Source: Streptomyces paradoxus
GTDB taxonomy: Bacteria > Actinomycetota > Actinomycetes > Streptomycetales > Streptomycetaceae
DNA length: 64,000 nt
NCBI RefSeq assembly: GCF_014202475.1
Contig: NZ_JACHGV010000003.1
Span: forward strand, 1 to 64,000
Direction: 5' to 3'
Each line of letters begins with the position of its first letter. Within the stretch, counting starts at the first letter, position 1. The notes under the pieces were generated by a model, which worked only from the letters and a program-made list of their open reading frames with translations, did no database searches and was not told where the DNA came from. The position numbers and the translations under genes were made by a program. Positions 24,851 to 34,540 of this stretch are shown here, one piece after another.

Positions 24851-26614
24851 TCAGAGCCGCTCGGGCGTCCGGATGCCCAGCAGGGCCATGCCCTGGTGCA
24901 GCGTGCGGGCCGTGACGTCGCACAGGAACAGGCGGTTCTCGATCTGCTCCCGCGTCTCGGCCTTCAGGACCGGACACTTGTCGTAGAACGTCGTGTACAG
25001 CGAAGCCAGCTGGTACAGGTACGCCGCCAGCTTGTGCGGGGCGTACTCCGTCGCCGCCTCCGCGACCGTCGCCGCGAACGCGTCCGCGTGCAGGCCCAGC
25101 GCGCGCTCCGCCTCGTGCAGTTCCAGCTCGGGGTGCGCGACGGGGCGGGAGGCGCCGGCCTTGCGCAGGATCGACTGGATACGGGCGTAGGCGTACTGGA
25201 GGTAGACGGACGTGTCGCCGTTGAGCGAGACCATCTGGTCCAGGTCGAACTTGTAGTCGCGGTTCGCCGACGTCGACAGGTCGGCGTACTTCACCGCGCC
25301 GACGCCCACCTGGGTGCCGCGCTCGGCGATCTCCTCCTCGGAGAGGTCCTGGGCCTTCTCCCGGACGACCGCCGAGGCGCGGTCGATCGCCTCGTCGAGG
25401 AGGTCGACCAGGCGGACCGTCTCGCCCTCACGGGTCTTGAACGGCTTGCCGTCCTTGCCGAGGACCGTGCCGAAGGCCAGCTGGTAGGCCTTCACGCCAT
25501 CGCCCAGCCAGCCCGCCTTCCGGGCCGTCTCGAAGACCATCTTGAAGTGGAGCGACTGGCGGGCGTCCACCACGTAGATGATGTTGTTCGCCTTGAGGTT
25601 GAAGACACGGTCGCGGATCGCGGAGAGGTCCGTCGCCGCGTAGCCGTAGCCGCCGTCCGACTTCTGCACGATCAGCGGGACCGGGTTGCCGTCCGGGCCC
25701 TTGATGTCGTCGAAGAAGACACAGAGGGCGCCCTCGGAGCGGACCGCGACGCCCGACTCCTCCAGGAGGCGGCAGGTCTCGGCGAGCATGTCGTTGTAAC
25801 CCGACTCGCCGACGATGTCCTCGTCGCGGATCTCCATGTCCAGCTTCTCGAAGACGGAGAAGAAGTAGATCTTCGACTCGTCGACGAACTTCTGCCACAT
25901 GGCTAGGGTCTGCGGGTCGCCCGCCTGGAGGTCCACCACCCGGCGCCGGGCGCGGGTCTTGAACTCCTCGTCGGCGTCGAAGAGCTTGCGGGCGGCCTTG
26001 TAGAGGCGGTCGAGGTTCGACATGGCCTCCTCGCCGGAGACCTCGTCGGCCTTGTGGTCCAGCTCGTGCGGGTGCTCCTCCAGATACTGGATGAGCATGC
26101 CGAACTGGGTGCCCCAGTCGCCGATGTGGTGACGCCGCACCACGTTCTCGCCGGTGAACTCCAGCAGCCGCATGACCGAGTCGCCGATCACCGCGGAGCG
26201 CAGGTGACCGACGTGCATCTCCTTCGCCACGTTCGGCTGGGCGTAGTCGATGACCGTGGTGCCCGGCTGCCGCGCCTGCGGCACGCCGAGGCGGCCGGTG
26301 TCGTCGGCGTAGCGCGCGGCGAGCGTCTCGGTGATCGCGCGGTCGGTGATCGTGATGTTCAGGAAGCCGGGGCCGGAGACCTCGACGTCCTTGATCAGTT
26401 CACCCGACTCGACCCGGGACACGACCTGCGTCGCCAGCTCCCGCGGGTTCGCCTTCTCCTTCTTGGCGAGGGCCAGGATCCCGTTGGCCTGGAAGTCGGC
26501 CCGGTCGCTTCGTCGCAGCAGCGGGTCCGCGGAGCCGGCCTGCGGCAGAGCCGCCGACAGGGCCGCCGTGAGGCGCTGGTGGACGGAGTCGCTGAGGGAC
26601 GTGACCGAGGCCAT
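24851..26614 (-). CDS. argS: Arginyl-tRNA synthetase
   Basis: A 587-residue class Ia synthetase that charges tRNA-Arg. The HIGH equivalent is [16 protein letters not shown] (about residues 128-143). The N-terminal Add-1 domain and the C-terminal DALR anticodon-binding domain ([47 protein letters not shown]) are present, ending in the typical [12 protein letters not shown]. It lacks a canonical KMSK loop, as many ArgRS do. ATG 26614 ([15 protein letters not shown]) gives the family length. It is divergent from lysS, with 149 bases between them. Confidence 0.96.
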   Translation of the reverse strand: MASVTSLSDSVHQRLTAALSAALPQAGSADPLLRRSDRADFQANGILALAKKEKANPRELATQVVSRVESGELIKDVEVSGPGFLNITITDRAITETLAARYADDTGRLGVPQARQPGTTVIDYAQPNVAKEMHVGHLRSAVIGDSVMRLLEFTGENVVRRHHIGDWGTQFGMLIQYLEEHPHELDHKADEVSGEEAMSNLDRLYKAARKLFDADEEFKTRARRRVVDLQAGDPQTLAMWQKFVDESKIYFFSVFEKLDMEIRDEDIVGESGYNDMLAETCRLLEESGVAVRSEGALCVFFDDIKGPDGNPVPLIVQKSDGGYGYAATDLSAIRDRVFNLKANNIIYVVDARQSLHFKMVFETARKAGWLGDGVKAYQLAFGTVLGKDGKPFKTREGETVRLVDLLDEAIDRASAVVREKAQDLSEEEIAERGTQVGVGAVKYADLSTSANRDYKFDLDQMVSLNGDTSVYLQYAYARIQSILRKAGASRPVAHPELELHEAERALGLHADAFAATVAEAATEYAPHKLAAYLYQLASLYTTFYDKCPVLKAETREQIENRLFLCDVTARTLHQGMALLGIRTPERL

Positions 26615-26763
26615 AGGTAAGGGTGCCGTTCTCCTCGAGGGGATCGATAGACACGGCCAGTATCCCATGCGGGTAAAGCCGTTTTTCTGGGCGCAAGGGG
26701 GTCTGGGACAATGGTGCGGTCAGCCGTGCGACCGTACCGGCTGCCCGATGCAGAAAGAAGGAC

Positions 26764-28509
26764 GTGCCGATCGTGGCTCAGAGCACCGAGACCACCGACT
26801 GGGTCTCCCGTTTCGCGGATGAGGTCATCGAGGAGTCGGAGCGCCGGGCCCCGGGCAAACCCGTCGTCGTCGCGTCCGGTCTCTCCCCGTCCGGGCCCAT
26901 CCACCTCGGGAACCTGCGCGAGGTCATGACCCCGCACCTCGTCGCCGACGAGATCCGCCGCCGGGGCCACCAGGTGCGCCACCTGATCTCCTGGGACGAC
27001 TACGACCGGTACCGCAAGGTCCCGGCCGGGATCGCGGGCGTCGACGAGTCGTGGGCCGAGCACATCGGCAAGCCTCTGACGTCCGTCCCGGCGCCCAAGG
27101 GCTCCTCGCACCCGAACTGGGCCGAGCACTTCAAGGCCGCGATGATCGAGTCGCTGGCCGAGCTGGGCGTGGAGTTCGACGGGATCAGCCAGACCGAGCA
27201 GTACACCTCCGGCGTGTACCGCGAGCAGATCCTGCACGCCATCAAGCACCGCGGCGACATCGACGCGATCCTCGCCCAGTACCGCACGAAGAAGGCCCCG
27301 GCCAAGAAGCAGCAGGGCCAGAAGCCGGTCGACGAGGCCGAGCTGGAGGCCGCCGAGGGCTCCGGCGCGGCCGGCGAGGACGACGGCAGCTCCACCGCCG
27401 CCGGCTACTTCCCGTACAAGCCGTTCTGCGGCAACTGCGAGAAGGACCTCACCACCGTCACCTCCTACTCCGACGACTCCACCGAGCTGACGTACGCCTG
27501 CACCGCGTGCGGCTTCTCCGAGACGGTCCGGCTGAACGAGTTCAACCGCGGCAAGCTCGTCTGGAAGGTCGACTGGCCCATGCGCTGGGCGTACGAGGGC
27601 GTCGTCTTCGAGCCCTCCGGTGTCGACCACTCCTCGCCGGGATCGTCGTTCCAGGTGGGCGGGCAGATCGTCGGCATCTTCGGCGGCAAGCAGCCCATCG
27701 GGCCGATGTACGCCTTCGTGGGCATCAGCGGGATGGCGAAGATGTCGTCCTCGCGGGGTGGCGTGCCGACCCCGGCGGACGCCCTGAAGATCATGGAGCC
27801 GCAGCTGCTGCGCTGGCTGTACGCGCGGCGCCGGCCCAACCAGTCCTTCAAGGTCGCCTTCGACCAGGAGATCCAGCGGCTCTACGACGAGTGGGACCGG
27901 CTGGACGCCAAGGTCGCCGACGGCAGCGCCCTGCCGGCCGACGTCGCCGCGCACTCCCGCGCGGTGCGGACGGCCGCCGGTGAGCTGCCCCGCACGCCCC
28001 GGCCGCTGCCGTACCGGACGCTGGCGTCCGTCGCGGACATCACCGCCGGGCACGAGGACCAGGCGCTGCGCATCCTCAGCGAGCTCGACCCGGAGCAGCC
28101 GCTGACCTCGCTCGACGAGGCGCGGCCGCGCTACGACAGGGCCGAGGCCTGGATCAACGCGCACGTCCCCGCCGACCAGCGGACCATCGTGCGCGACGAG
28201 CCGGACGCCGAGCTGCTGAAGTCGCTCGACGAGCAGGGCCGCGAGTCGCTGCGACTGCTGCTCGACGGGCTGGCGGACCACTGGTCGCTCGACGGTCTGA
28301 CGCACCTCGTCTACGGCGTGCCGAAGGTCCAGGCCGGGTTCTCCGCCGACGCCACGCCGAAGGAGCTGCCGCCGGAGATCAAGACCGCCCAGCGGTCCTT
28401 CTTCGCGCTGCTGTACCACCTGCTGGTGGGCCGGGACACCGGGCCCCGGCTGCCCACGCTGCTGCTGGCGGTGGGGCAGGACCGGGTGCGGGCCCTGCTC
28501 GGGGAGTAG
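26764..28509 (+). CDS. lysS: Class I lysyl-tRNA synthetase
   Basis: A 581-residue class I LysRS, the archaeal-type enzyme also found in some actinobacteria, as opposed to class II LysS. Signatures are SGLSPSGPIHLGNLREVM (HIGH form HLGN, about residues 38-55) and ISGMAKMSSSRG (KMSKS form, about 322-333). An internal zinc ribbon CGNCEKDL...CTACGF lies at about 222-252. A low-complexity insertion (KKAPAKKQQGQKPVDEAE) occurs before the ribbon. GTG 26764 is used; GTG 26773 has a better ribosome-site distance and is possible. A very strong terminator follows. Confidence 0.95.
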   Translation: MPIVAQSTETTDWVSRFADEVIEESERRAPGKPVVVASGLSPSGPIHLGNLREVMTPHLVADEIRRRGHQVRHLISWDDYDRYRKVPAGIAGVDESWAEHIGKPLTSVPAPKGSSHPNWAEHFKAAMIESLAELGVEFDGISQTEQYTSGVYREQILHAIKHRGDIDAILAQYRTKKAPAKKQQGQKPVDEAELEAAEGSGAAGEDDGSSTAAGYFPYKPFCGNCEKDLTTVTSYSDDSTELTYACTACGFSETVRLNEFNRGKLVWKVDWPMRWAYEGVVFEPSGVDHSSPGSSFQVGGQIVGIFGGKQPIGPMYAFVGISGMAKMSSSRGGVPTPADALKIMEPQLLRWLYARRRPNQSFKVAFDQEIQRLYDEWDRLDAKVADGSALPADVAAHSRAVRTAAGELPRTPRPLPYRTLASVADITAGHEDQALRILSELDPEQPLTSLDEARPRYDRAEAWINAHVPADQRTIVRDEPDAELLKSLDEQGRESLRLLLDGLADHWSLDGLTHLVYGVPKVQAGFSADATPKELPPEIKTAQRSFFALLYHLLVGRDTGPRLPTLLLAVGQDRVRALLGE

Positions 28510-28539
28510 GAGCAGGGGCGTACCGGCGCGGTCACGCCG

Positions 28540-28581
28540 CACGAAGAAGGGGGCCCTCACCCGAGGGCCCCCTTCTTCGTG
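28540..28581. terminator. Strong bidirectional terminator after lysS
   Basis: A perfect 19-bp stem (CACGAAGAAGGGGGCCCTC pairing with 28563-28581) with loop ACCC. It ends 13 bases before the stop of the convergent DUF2637 gene, so it terminates both. Confidence 0.92.
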
Positions 28582-28593
28582 CCGGTGTGCCGG

Positions 28594-29895
28594 TCAGGCG
28601 ATGTGCTCGTCCGTCAGCTCCGCGTTGAGACGGTTGGAGAAGCGCTTCATCATGCGCTTCACCTCGGCCTCGTCCAGGGCGACGCCGTACGTCGCCTCGA
28701 CGTCGGAGATGAACCCGCGCGGGGTGGGCGCTCCGTTCCCGCCCTTGGTCGACTCACGGAAGACCTGGTAGTAGTCCTCCTCGGTCGGCTCCGGCGGGCC
28801 GCCGCCGTCACCCAGCTCACGCGTGCGGCCCGGGCCCACCGGGATCGGGAAACTGCCGGTGTCCTCCGGGGACGGGGCCGGGGCGTCGTGCGGCCGGTCT
28901 TCCAGGTACTGCTCGGCCTGCTGCTGCTCCGCGAACCACTGGGCGTACTGCTCCGGGTCGTAGGCCGGGTCGTAGCCGCCCTGGTACTCGACCTCGCGCG
29001 GAGTGTTGAACCACGGGCTCTGGTCGGGTCCCGGCTCTGCCTCCGCGTACTCGGCGACCGGGACGCCGTCCAGCTCCGGACGCTGCTCGCCGGGAGGAAC
29101 CGTCCCCTGGGGGACGGGCGCCGCCCCGACGGCACGACCGCCCGCGGTCCGGTCGGGTGCGGCCGCCGCGTCCAGCGCCTGCCGGGGAGCCGGTGGGATC
29201 AGCGCGGGCTCGATGCCCGCCGCCGCCAGCCCCGCCGGAGCCGTCTCCGCCAGCGGCACCCCGTACTTCGCCAGCCGCAGCGGCATCAGGGACTCCACCG
29301 GCGCCTTCCTGCGCCACGCCCGCCCGAACCGGGACCGCAGCCGCGCCTGGTAGACCAGCCGCTCCTGCTCCAGCTTGATCACCTGGTCGTAGGAGCGGAG
29401 CTCCCAGAGCTTCATGCGGCGCCAGAGGAGGAACGTGGGGACGGGGGAGAGGAGCCAGCGGGTGAGGCGGACGCCCTCCATGTGCTTGTCGGCCGTGATG
29501 TCGGCGATACGGCCGATCGCGTGCCGGGCCGCCTCGACCGCGACCACGAACAGGATCGGGATCACCGCGTGCATGCCCACACCGAGCGGATCCGGCCACG
29601 CGGCGGCGCCGTTGAAGGCGATCGTCGCCGCCGTCAGCAGCCACGCCGTCTGGCGCAGGAGGGGGAACGGGATCCTGATCCAGGTGAGCAGCAGATCCAG
29701 AGCCAGCAGGACACAGATGCCCGCGTCGATGCCGATCGGGAAGACGTAGGAGAAGTTCCCGAAGCCCTTCTTGAGGGCCAACTCGCGGACTGCGGCGTAC
29801 GAACCGGCGAAGCCGATGCCGGCGATGATCACGGCACCGGCCACGACCACGCCGATGAGAACGCGGTGCATCCGAGTCAGTTGTGGCGCGGCCAC
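28594..29895 (-). CDS. DUF2637 membrane protein with long cytoplasmic tail
   Basis: A 433-residue protein with four membrane segments in the first 125 residues (about 12-30, 45-65, 78-95 and 105-122), matching DUF2637. The domain often occurs in Streptomyces proteins linked to plasmid transfer regulation (Spd-like), but is also chromosomal. Next comes a basic amphipathic region (LWRRMKLWELRSYDQVIKL) and then a Pro/Gln/Glu-rich disordered tail ending in a short conserved helix (GFISDVEATYGVALDEAEVKRMM). GTG 29895 has GGGAG 7 bases upstream. It is the last of three co-directional envelope genes. The function is unknown. Confidence 0.8.
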   Translation of the reverse strand: MAAPQLTRMHRVLIGVVVAGAVIIAGIGFAGSYAAVRELALKKGFGNFSYVFPIGIDAGICVLLALDLLLTWIRIPFPLLRQTAWLLTAATIAFNGAAAWPDPLGVGMHAVIPILFVVAVEAARHAIGRIADITADKHMEGVRLTRWLLSPVPTFLLWRRMKLWELRSYDQVIKLEQERLVYQARLRSRFGRAWRRKAPVESLMPLRLAKYGVPLAETAPAGLAAAGIEPALIPPAPRQALDAAAAPDRTAGGRAVGAAPVPQGTVPPGEQRPELDGVPVAEYAEAEPGPDQSPWFNTPREVEYQGGYDPAYDPEQYAQWFAEQQQAEQYLEDRPHDAPAPSPEDTGSFPIPVGPGRTRELGDGGGPPEPTEEDYYQVFRESTKGGNGAPTPRGFISDVEATYGVALDEAEVKRMMKRFSNRLNAELTDEHIA

Positions 29896-29984
29896 CCGTT
29901 ACTCCCCTCCCCTTGCCTGTTGTTGCGCGCAACAGGGTGGCACACATGTGCGGAGGACGGGTGGCCGGATCCCGTCGGGACTGT

Positions 29985-30860
29985 TCAGCTCTTCGACGCG
30001 GGCTTCTTGGACGGCGAGGCCGAGGCGCCCTTCGAGGGCCCGTCCGACGCCCCCTTGGAAGGCGACTTCGACGCCGGCTTCGACGCCGAGGCGGACGGGG
30101 CGCCGCCCGCCTTGCCGCCCTCGCCGTTCGCCTCGGACACCGCGCCCACCGCCTCCTTGGCGGCCTTCTCCGCGTCCTTCAGCATGTCCTTGCCGCTCGG
30201 CGTCTTGTCGCCGGCCAGACCAGCGCCGTAGTAGTCCAGCGTGACCACGACGTTCTCGACGCGCGCCACGACCGTCTGCTGCTTGAAGGTGCCTTCCTTC
30301 TTCTTCAGGTCGTAGTGCACGGCCGTCGCCTGGTCACCCGTGCCGGTCACCGGCTCCGTCTTGACGCTCTTGGCGCCCTCGACGGCCTGGGCCTCCTGGA
30401 CCTGCTTCTCGAAGTGCTCCTGGGCGAGCTTGTCCGCCGGGCCACGGGTGACGTCCGACTCGAAGCGCAGCATCGACACGTTCAGCCAGCGGAACTGCGA
30501 ACCCTTCACGCCGTTGTTGTCGAGGCTGTTCCAGGAGCAGCTGCCCCGGGTCGAGATGTCGTCCGACTTGCCCTCCTTGCCGGACTTGCCCTTCGGAACG
30601 AGGTCCTCCAGCGTCTTCTTCGAGAGCACCTTGCACGGCTCCGGAAGCTTGCCGTAGGCCGCCGCCTGCACCGTCGGTGACGGACTCGCCGACGCCGACG
30701 CCGCGGCCTTCGCGGCCTTGTCCGTGCTGTCGCCAGAGCCGGAGTCCGAGGAGCAGCCGGCGGCGACCAGCATCACGGGGACGGCGGCCGCGCAGACAAG
30801 GGCGCGGTTGCGGCGCTTCGCTCGCTGGTCTCGCTCTACTCGCTGTGCTCGTCGCTGCAT
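29985..30860 (-). CDS. DUF3558 lipoprotein, copy 1
   Basis: This 291-residue protein has a lipoprotein signal (RNRALVCAAAVPVMLVAAGC, lipobox VAAGC) and a DUF3558 domain: LPEPCKVLSKKTLEDLVP, then SCSWNSLDNN, with conserved Cys likely forming a disulfide, and VVARVENVVVTLDYYG near its end. The tail is a Lys/Ser/Ala/Pro repeat (ASKPASKSPSKGASDGPSK), perhaps a peptidoglycan or wall spacer. I choose ATG 30860 (MQRRAQR) because AAGGAA precedes it and the second copy starts similarly (MQRKACV); ATG 30875 is an alternative. The function is unknown. Confidence 0.78.
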   Translation of the reverse strand: MQRRAQRVERDQRAKRRNRALVCAAAVPVMLVAAGCSSDSGSGDSTDKAAKAAASASASPSPTVQAAAYGKLPEPCKVLSKKTLEDLVPKGKSGKEGKSDDISTRGSCSWNSLDNNGVKGSQFRWLNVSMLRFESDVTRGPADKLAQEHFEKQVQEAQAVEGAKSVKTEPVTGTGDQATAVHYDLKKKEGTFKQQTVVARVENVVVTLDYYGAGLAGDKTPSGKDMLKDAEKAAKEAVGAVSEANGEGGKAGGAPSASASKPASKSPSKGASDGPSKGASASPSKKPASKS

Positions 30861-30994
30861 GGTTCCTTCACTCATGACGCTCGTGATTCCCTGCGGTCGG
30901 AACGGGTCCGAGTGGTCACCGTACGCGGTGAGGCAACCGTGTGTTCTTCCTTCGCGTGCTTTGCGGGCAGGGGTGAAGGGGCCGTGAAGGGGCC

Positions 30995-31813
30995 TCAGTC
31001 CCCCAGTGAATCCGCCAGCTGCGAGGCCAGTTTCTGCGCCCTGTCCTGCATTTCCTTGCTGTCCGGCACGACGCCGACCGTCGTCGGCTGCTCCGCGTAC
31101 TCGATGGTCACGATGACGTTGGACGTGCGGAACGCCACAGTCACCGTCCGCTGCTTGGCCGTCGAACCGGAACTGCTCAGCCCGTCGTCGAGGAACGCCT
31201 CGTCGCCGAGATCCTCCAGCACCCGGGGCTGCAGTTCGGTCGGCGTCGCCGAGGGCGCCACCGAAGGCGACGAGGAACCGGACGGCGAGGGGGAGCCGGC
31301 CGGGGAGGCGGCGGAACCGCCCGGCGGGGTGCTGCCGGCGGCCGCCGTCTCGGTGGCCGTCGGGTGGGGCAGGTGGGCCGACGCCTCCTGCTCCGCGAAG
31401 AGTTGCTCGGCCTGGCTGTCGTCGCTGACGGCGTTGTCGTAGGAGACGACCCGCTCGAAGTCGATCAGCAGATGGTCGGTGGCCGCCGCGGAGTCCACCT
31501 TCCAGCGGCAGCCGACCTTGCGGTCGGTGTCGAAGGTGGTCGTCGGCTCGCCCTCGTAGGCCGTCTCGCGCTGCTCCTCGTCGCTGATCTGCCGGATGCC
31601 GGGGAGCAGTTCGTCGAGCGTGCTCTCGCCGACCTCGACGCAGGGGTCGGGCAGGGTGCGGTAGCGGCCGGGCTCGGCGGCGGGCGATGCCGTGCCGGTG
31701 TCACCGGGGTTGGAGCCGTCCGTCGGGCCGTCGTCGGCCGAGCCGCCGGTGCAGCCGGCCAGTACCGCCGCGAGGAGCACGGCGATACCGGGTACGCACG
31801 CCTTTCGTTGCAC
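30995..31813 (-). CDS. DUF3558 lipoprotein, copy 2
   Basis: A 272-residue secreted lipoprotein: signal MQRKACVPGIAVLLAAVLAGC, a short Gly/Asp/Ser linker, then a DUF3558 domain beginning YRTLPDPCVEVGESTLDELLP with VGCRWKVDSAA and ending VAFRTSNVIVTIEYAEQPTTVG. A Ser/Pro-rich segment (PSPSGSSSPSVAPSATPTE) interrupts the domain at about residues 180-200. GTG 31813 has GAGGAG 8 bases upstream. It lies 134 bases upstream of copy 1 on the same strand, and the two share domain order and signal style, so they look like an old tandem duplication. Confidence 0.8.
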   Translation of the reverse strand: MQRKACVPGIAVLLAAVLAGCTGGSADDGPTDGSNPGDTGTASPAAEPGRYRTLPDPCVEVGESTLDELLPGIRQISDEEQRETAYEGEPTTTFDTDRKVGCRWKVDSAAATDHLLIDFERVVSYDNAVSDDSQAEQLFAEQEASAHLPHPTATETAAAGSTPPGGSAASPAGSPSPSGSSSPSVAPSATPTELQPRVLEDLGDEAFLDDGLSSSGSTAKQRTVTVAFRTSNVIVTIEYAEQPTTVGVVPDSKEMQDRAQKLASQLADSLGD

Positions 31814-31984
31814 GTGGTGGCTCCTCTCGACACGGATATTGGCTTGCCGCCGTACGGCGGGCGATGGACACAATGTGTATCGCACGCACTGCCGTGGACG
31901 CCGGTCCGATTTCCCTTTCGTCGACCTTGGCTCCGGTATTTGCTGTTGAAGACTTCTGTTCGGTTACGGGGGATTGAGGGCGTT

Positions 31985-33178
31985 ATGTCGTACGTAGAGA
32001 TACCGGGTGCGAAGGTACCGATCCGGATGTGGACCGACCCGGCCTCGGTCGAGGGCTCGGCGCTCCAGCAGCTCCAGAACGTCGCCACGCTGCCGTGGAT
32101 CAAGGGCCTGGCGGTCATGCCCGACGTGCACTACGGCAAGGGCGCGACGGTCGGCTCGGTCATCGCCATGCAGGGTGCGGTGTGCCCGGCGGCGGTGGGC
32201 GTCGACATCGGCTGCGGAATGTCGGCGGTGAAGACGTCCCTGACGGCGAACGACCTGCCCGGCGACCTGTCCCGGCTGCGGTCGAGGATCGAGCAGGTGA
32301 TTCCGGTGGGCCGGGGGATGCATGACGAGCCGGTGGACCCGGGGCGCTTCCACGGGCTGGCCACGGCCGGGTGGGACGGGTTCTGGGGGCGGTTCGACGG
32401 GGTCGCCGAAGCGGTCAAGTTCCGTCAGGAACGTGCCACCAAGCAGATGGGAACGCTCGGCGGCGGAAACCACTTTGTCGAAGTTTGCACAGATACGGAC
32501 GGTTCCGTCTGGCTGATGCTGCACTCCGGTTCCCGGAACATCGGCAAGGAGCTGGCCGAGCATCACATCGGCGTGGCCCAGCAGCTCCCGCACAACCAGG
32601 GTCTGGTCGACCGCGACCTCGCGGTCTTCGTCGCGGACACCCCACAGATGGCTGCCTACCGCAACGACCTGTTCTGGGCCCAGGAGTACGCGAAGCACAA
32701 CCGCTCGATCATGATGGCCCTCCTGAAGGACGTGGTCCGCAAGGAGTTCAAGAAGGCCAAGCCCACCTTCGAACCGGAGATCAGCGCGCATCACAACTAC
32801 GTGGCCGAGGAGCGCTACGACGGCATGGACCTGCTCGTGACCCGCAAGGGCGCGATCCGGGCCGGCTCCGGCGAGTACGGGATCATCCCCGGCTCCATGG
32901 GCACGGGTTCTTACATCGTGAAGGGCCTCGGCAACGCCAAGTCCTTCAACTCCGCGTCGCACGGCGCGGGCCGGCGCATGAGCCGCAACGCGGCCAAGCG
33001 CCGGTTCACCACGAAGGACCTGGAGCAGCAGACGCAGGGTGTGGAGTGCCGCAAGGACTCCGGGGTCGTCGACGAGATCCCCGGCGCGTACAAGCCGATC
33101 GAGCAGGTCATCGACCAGCAGCGGGACCTCGTGGAGGTCGTGGCGAAGCTGAAGCAGGTCGTCTGCGTGAAGGGCTGA
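31985..33178 (+). CDS. rtcB: RtcB RNA ligase
   Basis: A 397-residue RtcB. The manganese and guanylation residues are visible in order: MPDVHYGKGATVGSVIAM, VGVDIGCGMSAVKT (Cys metal ligand), GTLGGGNHFVEV, MLHSGSRNIGKE, SAHHNYVAEE, GSMGTGSYIVKG and SASHGAGRRMSRNAAKR (the guanylated His is in SHGAGR). It joins RNA 2',3'-cyclic phosphate or 3'-phosphate ends to 5'-OH. No archease (activator) gene and no RtcA/RtcR genes are next to it. ATG 31985 has GAGGG 6 bases upstream. It converges on the SDR gene with only 6 bases between stops. Confidence 0.95.
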   Translation: MSYVEIPGAKVPIRMWTDPASVEGSALQQLQNVATLPWIKGLAVMPDVHYGKGATVGSVIAMQGAVCPAAVGVDIGCGMSAVKTSLTANDLPGDLSRLRSRIEQVIPVGRGMHDEPVDPGRFHGLATAGWDGFWGRFDGVAEAVKFRQERATKQMGTLGGGNHFVEVCTDTDGSVWLMLHSGSRNIGKELAEHHIGVAQQLPHNQGLVDRDLAVFVADTPQMAAYRNDLFWAQEYAKHNRSIMMALLKDVVRKEFKKAKPTFEPEISAHHNYVAEERYDGMDLLVTRKGAIRAGSGEYGIIPGSMGTGSYIVKGLGNAKSFNSASHGAGRRMSRNAAKRRFTTKDLEQQTQGVECRKDSGVVDEIPGAYKPIEQVIDQQRDLVEVVAKLKQVVCVKG

Positions 33179-33184
33179 CCGGCT

Positions 33185-33961
33185 CTACGACTCCCGGTGC
33201 ACCTTCGTGTTCGACGCCTGGGCCCGGGGGCGCAGGACCAGGAGGTCGACGTTGACGTGGGCGGGGCGGGTGACCGCCCACGTGATCGTTTCGGCGACGT
33301 CGTCGGCCGTGAGGGGCTCGGCGACGCCCTGGTAGACCTTCGCCGCCTTGGCCTCGTCGCCGCCGAAGCGGGTCAGGGCGAACTCGTCGGTCTTGACCAT
33401 GCCGGGGGCGATCTCGATGACGCGGACCGGCTGTCCGACGATCTCCAGGCGGAGGGTCTCGGCGAGGACGTGGGCGCCGTGCTTGGCGGCGACATAGCCC
33501 CCGCCGCCCTCATAGGTGCCGTGGCCCGCGGTGGAGGAGACGACCACGACCGTGCCGTCGCCGCTCGCGATCAGCTTGGGCAGCAGGGCCTGGGTGAGGT
33601 TGAGGGTGCCGATGACGTTCGTCTCGTACATCCGGCGCCAGTCGGCCGGGTCGCCGGTCGCGACCGGGTCGGCGCCGAGCGCGCCGCCCGCGTTGTTCAC
33701 CAGCACGCCGATCGTCTTGAACGCCGTGGCGAACTCGTCGACCGCGGCGCGGTCGGTGACGTCGAGGGCGTACGCCGTGGCCTGGTGGCCGGCCTTGGTG
33801 ATCTCCTCGGCCAGGGCCTCGATGCGGTCCTTGCGGCGCGCGGTGAGGACGACGCGGTAGCCCGCCGCCGCGAGCTGCCGGGCCGTGGCGGCGCCGATTC
33901 CGCTGCTCGCACCCGTGACGACGGCGATGCGGGAGGCTGCGGGCGGGGCTGCGGTGGCCAT
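33185..33961 (-). CDS. Short-chain dehydrogenase/reductase
   Basis: A 258-residue classical SDR with VVTGASSGIGAATARQLA (NADP-binding TGxxxGxG), LVNNAGGALGADPV (NNAG), VVVVSSTAGHGTYEGGGGYVAAKH (catalytic Ser, Tyr and Lys in the YxxxK form YVAAK), and IAPGMVKTDEF. It resembles the YdfG/serine-3-dehydrogenase branch. Arg residues after strand 2 (TARRKDR) favour NADP. ATG 33961 is the start; the upstream open frame is not coding. The substrate is unknown. Confidence 0.9.
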   Translation of the reverse strand: MATAAPPAASRIAVVTGASSGIGAATARQLAAAGYRVVLTARRKDRIEALAEEITKAGHQATAYALDVTDRAAVDEFATAFKTIGVLVNNAGGALGADPVATGDPADWRRMYETNVIGTLNLTQALLPKLIASGDGTVVVVSSTAGHGTYEGGGGYVAAKHGAHVLAETLRLEIVGQPVRVIEIAPGMVKTDEFALTRFGGDEAKAAKVYQGVAEPLTADDVAETITWAVTRPAHVNVDLLVLRPRAQASNTKVHRES

Positions 33962-34085
33962 GGGTGCTCCTCGGGTCCTCGGGCGTGCGGCGGCCCGGCG
34001 TGCGCGCCGGGCTCGCGGCCAGGATAGGCAGGCCCCATGGTGGGAGAATGAGGCTGGGGGGTCCCCTGTTCTCCCGGAGGCGATC

Positions 34086-34520
34086 ATGGGCGAAGCGCGT
34101 GAGGTCATGGACCGGCTCACGGACGCGGTCACCAAGCACACGGATCTGAAGGCCGTCGGCGAGCTCTACGCCGAGGACGCGGTCGCCTTCACGCCCGACG
34201 AGGGCGAGCTGCGCGGGCGCGACACCATCGTCGAGTACTGGCGGACGATGACGGAGGCGGTTCCCGGGGCGACGTTCGAGGTGCTGCACTCCTACGAGGC
34301 CGGTGACACGGCCATCGACGAGGGGATCTACCGCGGCCGCAACACCGGGCCGCTGGAGCTGCCCAACGGTGAGACGCTGCCGCCGACGCAGAAGGAGGTC
34401 CGGATCCGCGGGGTGGACATCGCCACGGTGAAGGACGGGCGGATCGTCGACTACCGGCTGTACTTCGACGAGATGGACTTCCTCGGGCAGCTGGGGCTGC
34501 TGCCCGACGAGCCGTTCTGA
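34086..34520 (+). CDS. SnoaL-like / NTF2-fold protein
   Basis: A 144-residue protein with the cone-shaped SnoaL/NTF2 fold pattern: MDRLTDAVTKHTDLKAVGELY, AEDAVAFTPDEGELRGRDTI, then VPGATFEVLHSYEAGDTAIDEGIYRG and KDGRIVDYRLYFDEMDFLGQLG at the C-terminus, the usual ester-cyclase or hydrolase-like ending. ATG 34086 has GGAGG 6 bases upstream. It may be a small isomerase or hydrolase, or a ligand-binding protein. No partner gene is evident. Confidence 0.8.
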   Translation: MGEAREVMDRLTDAVTKHTDLKAVGELYAEDAVAFTPDEGELRGRDTIVEYWRTMTEAVPGATFEVLHSYEAGDTAIDEGIYRGRNTGPLELPNGETLPPTQKEVRIRGVDIATVKDGRIVDYRLYFDEMDFLGQLGLLPDEPF

Positions 34521-34540
34521 GGCTCCCAAGAGGGGTCCGG

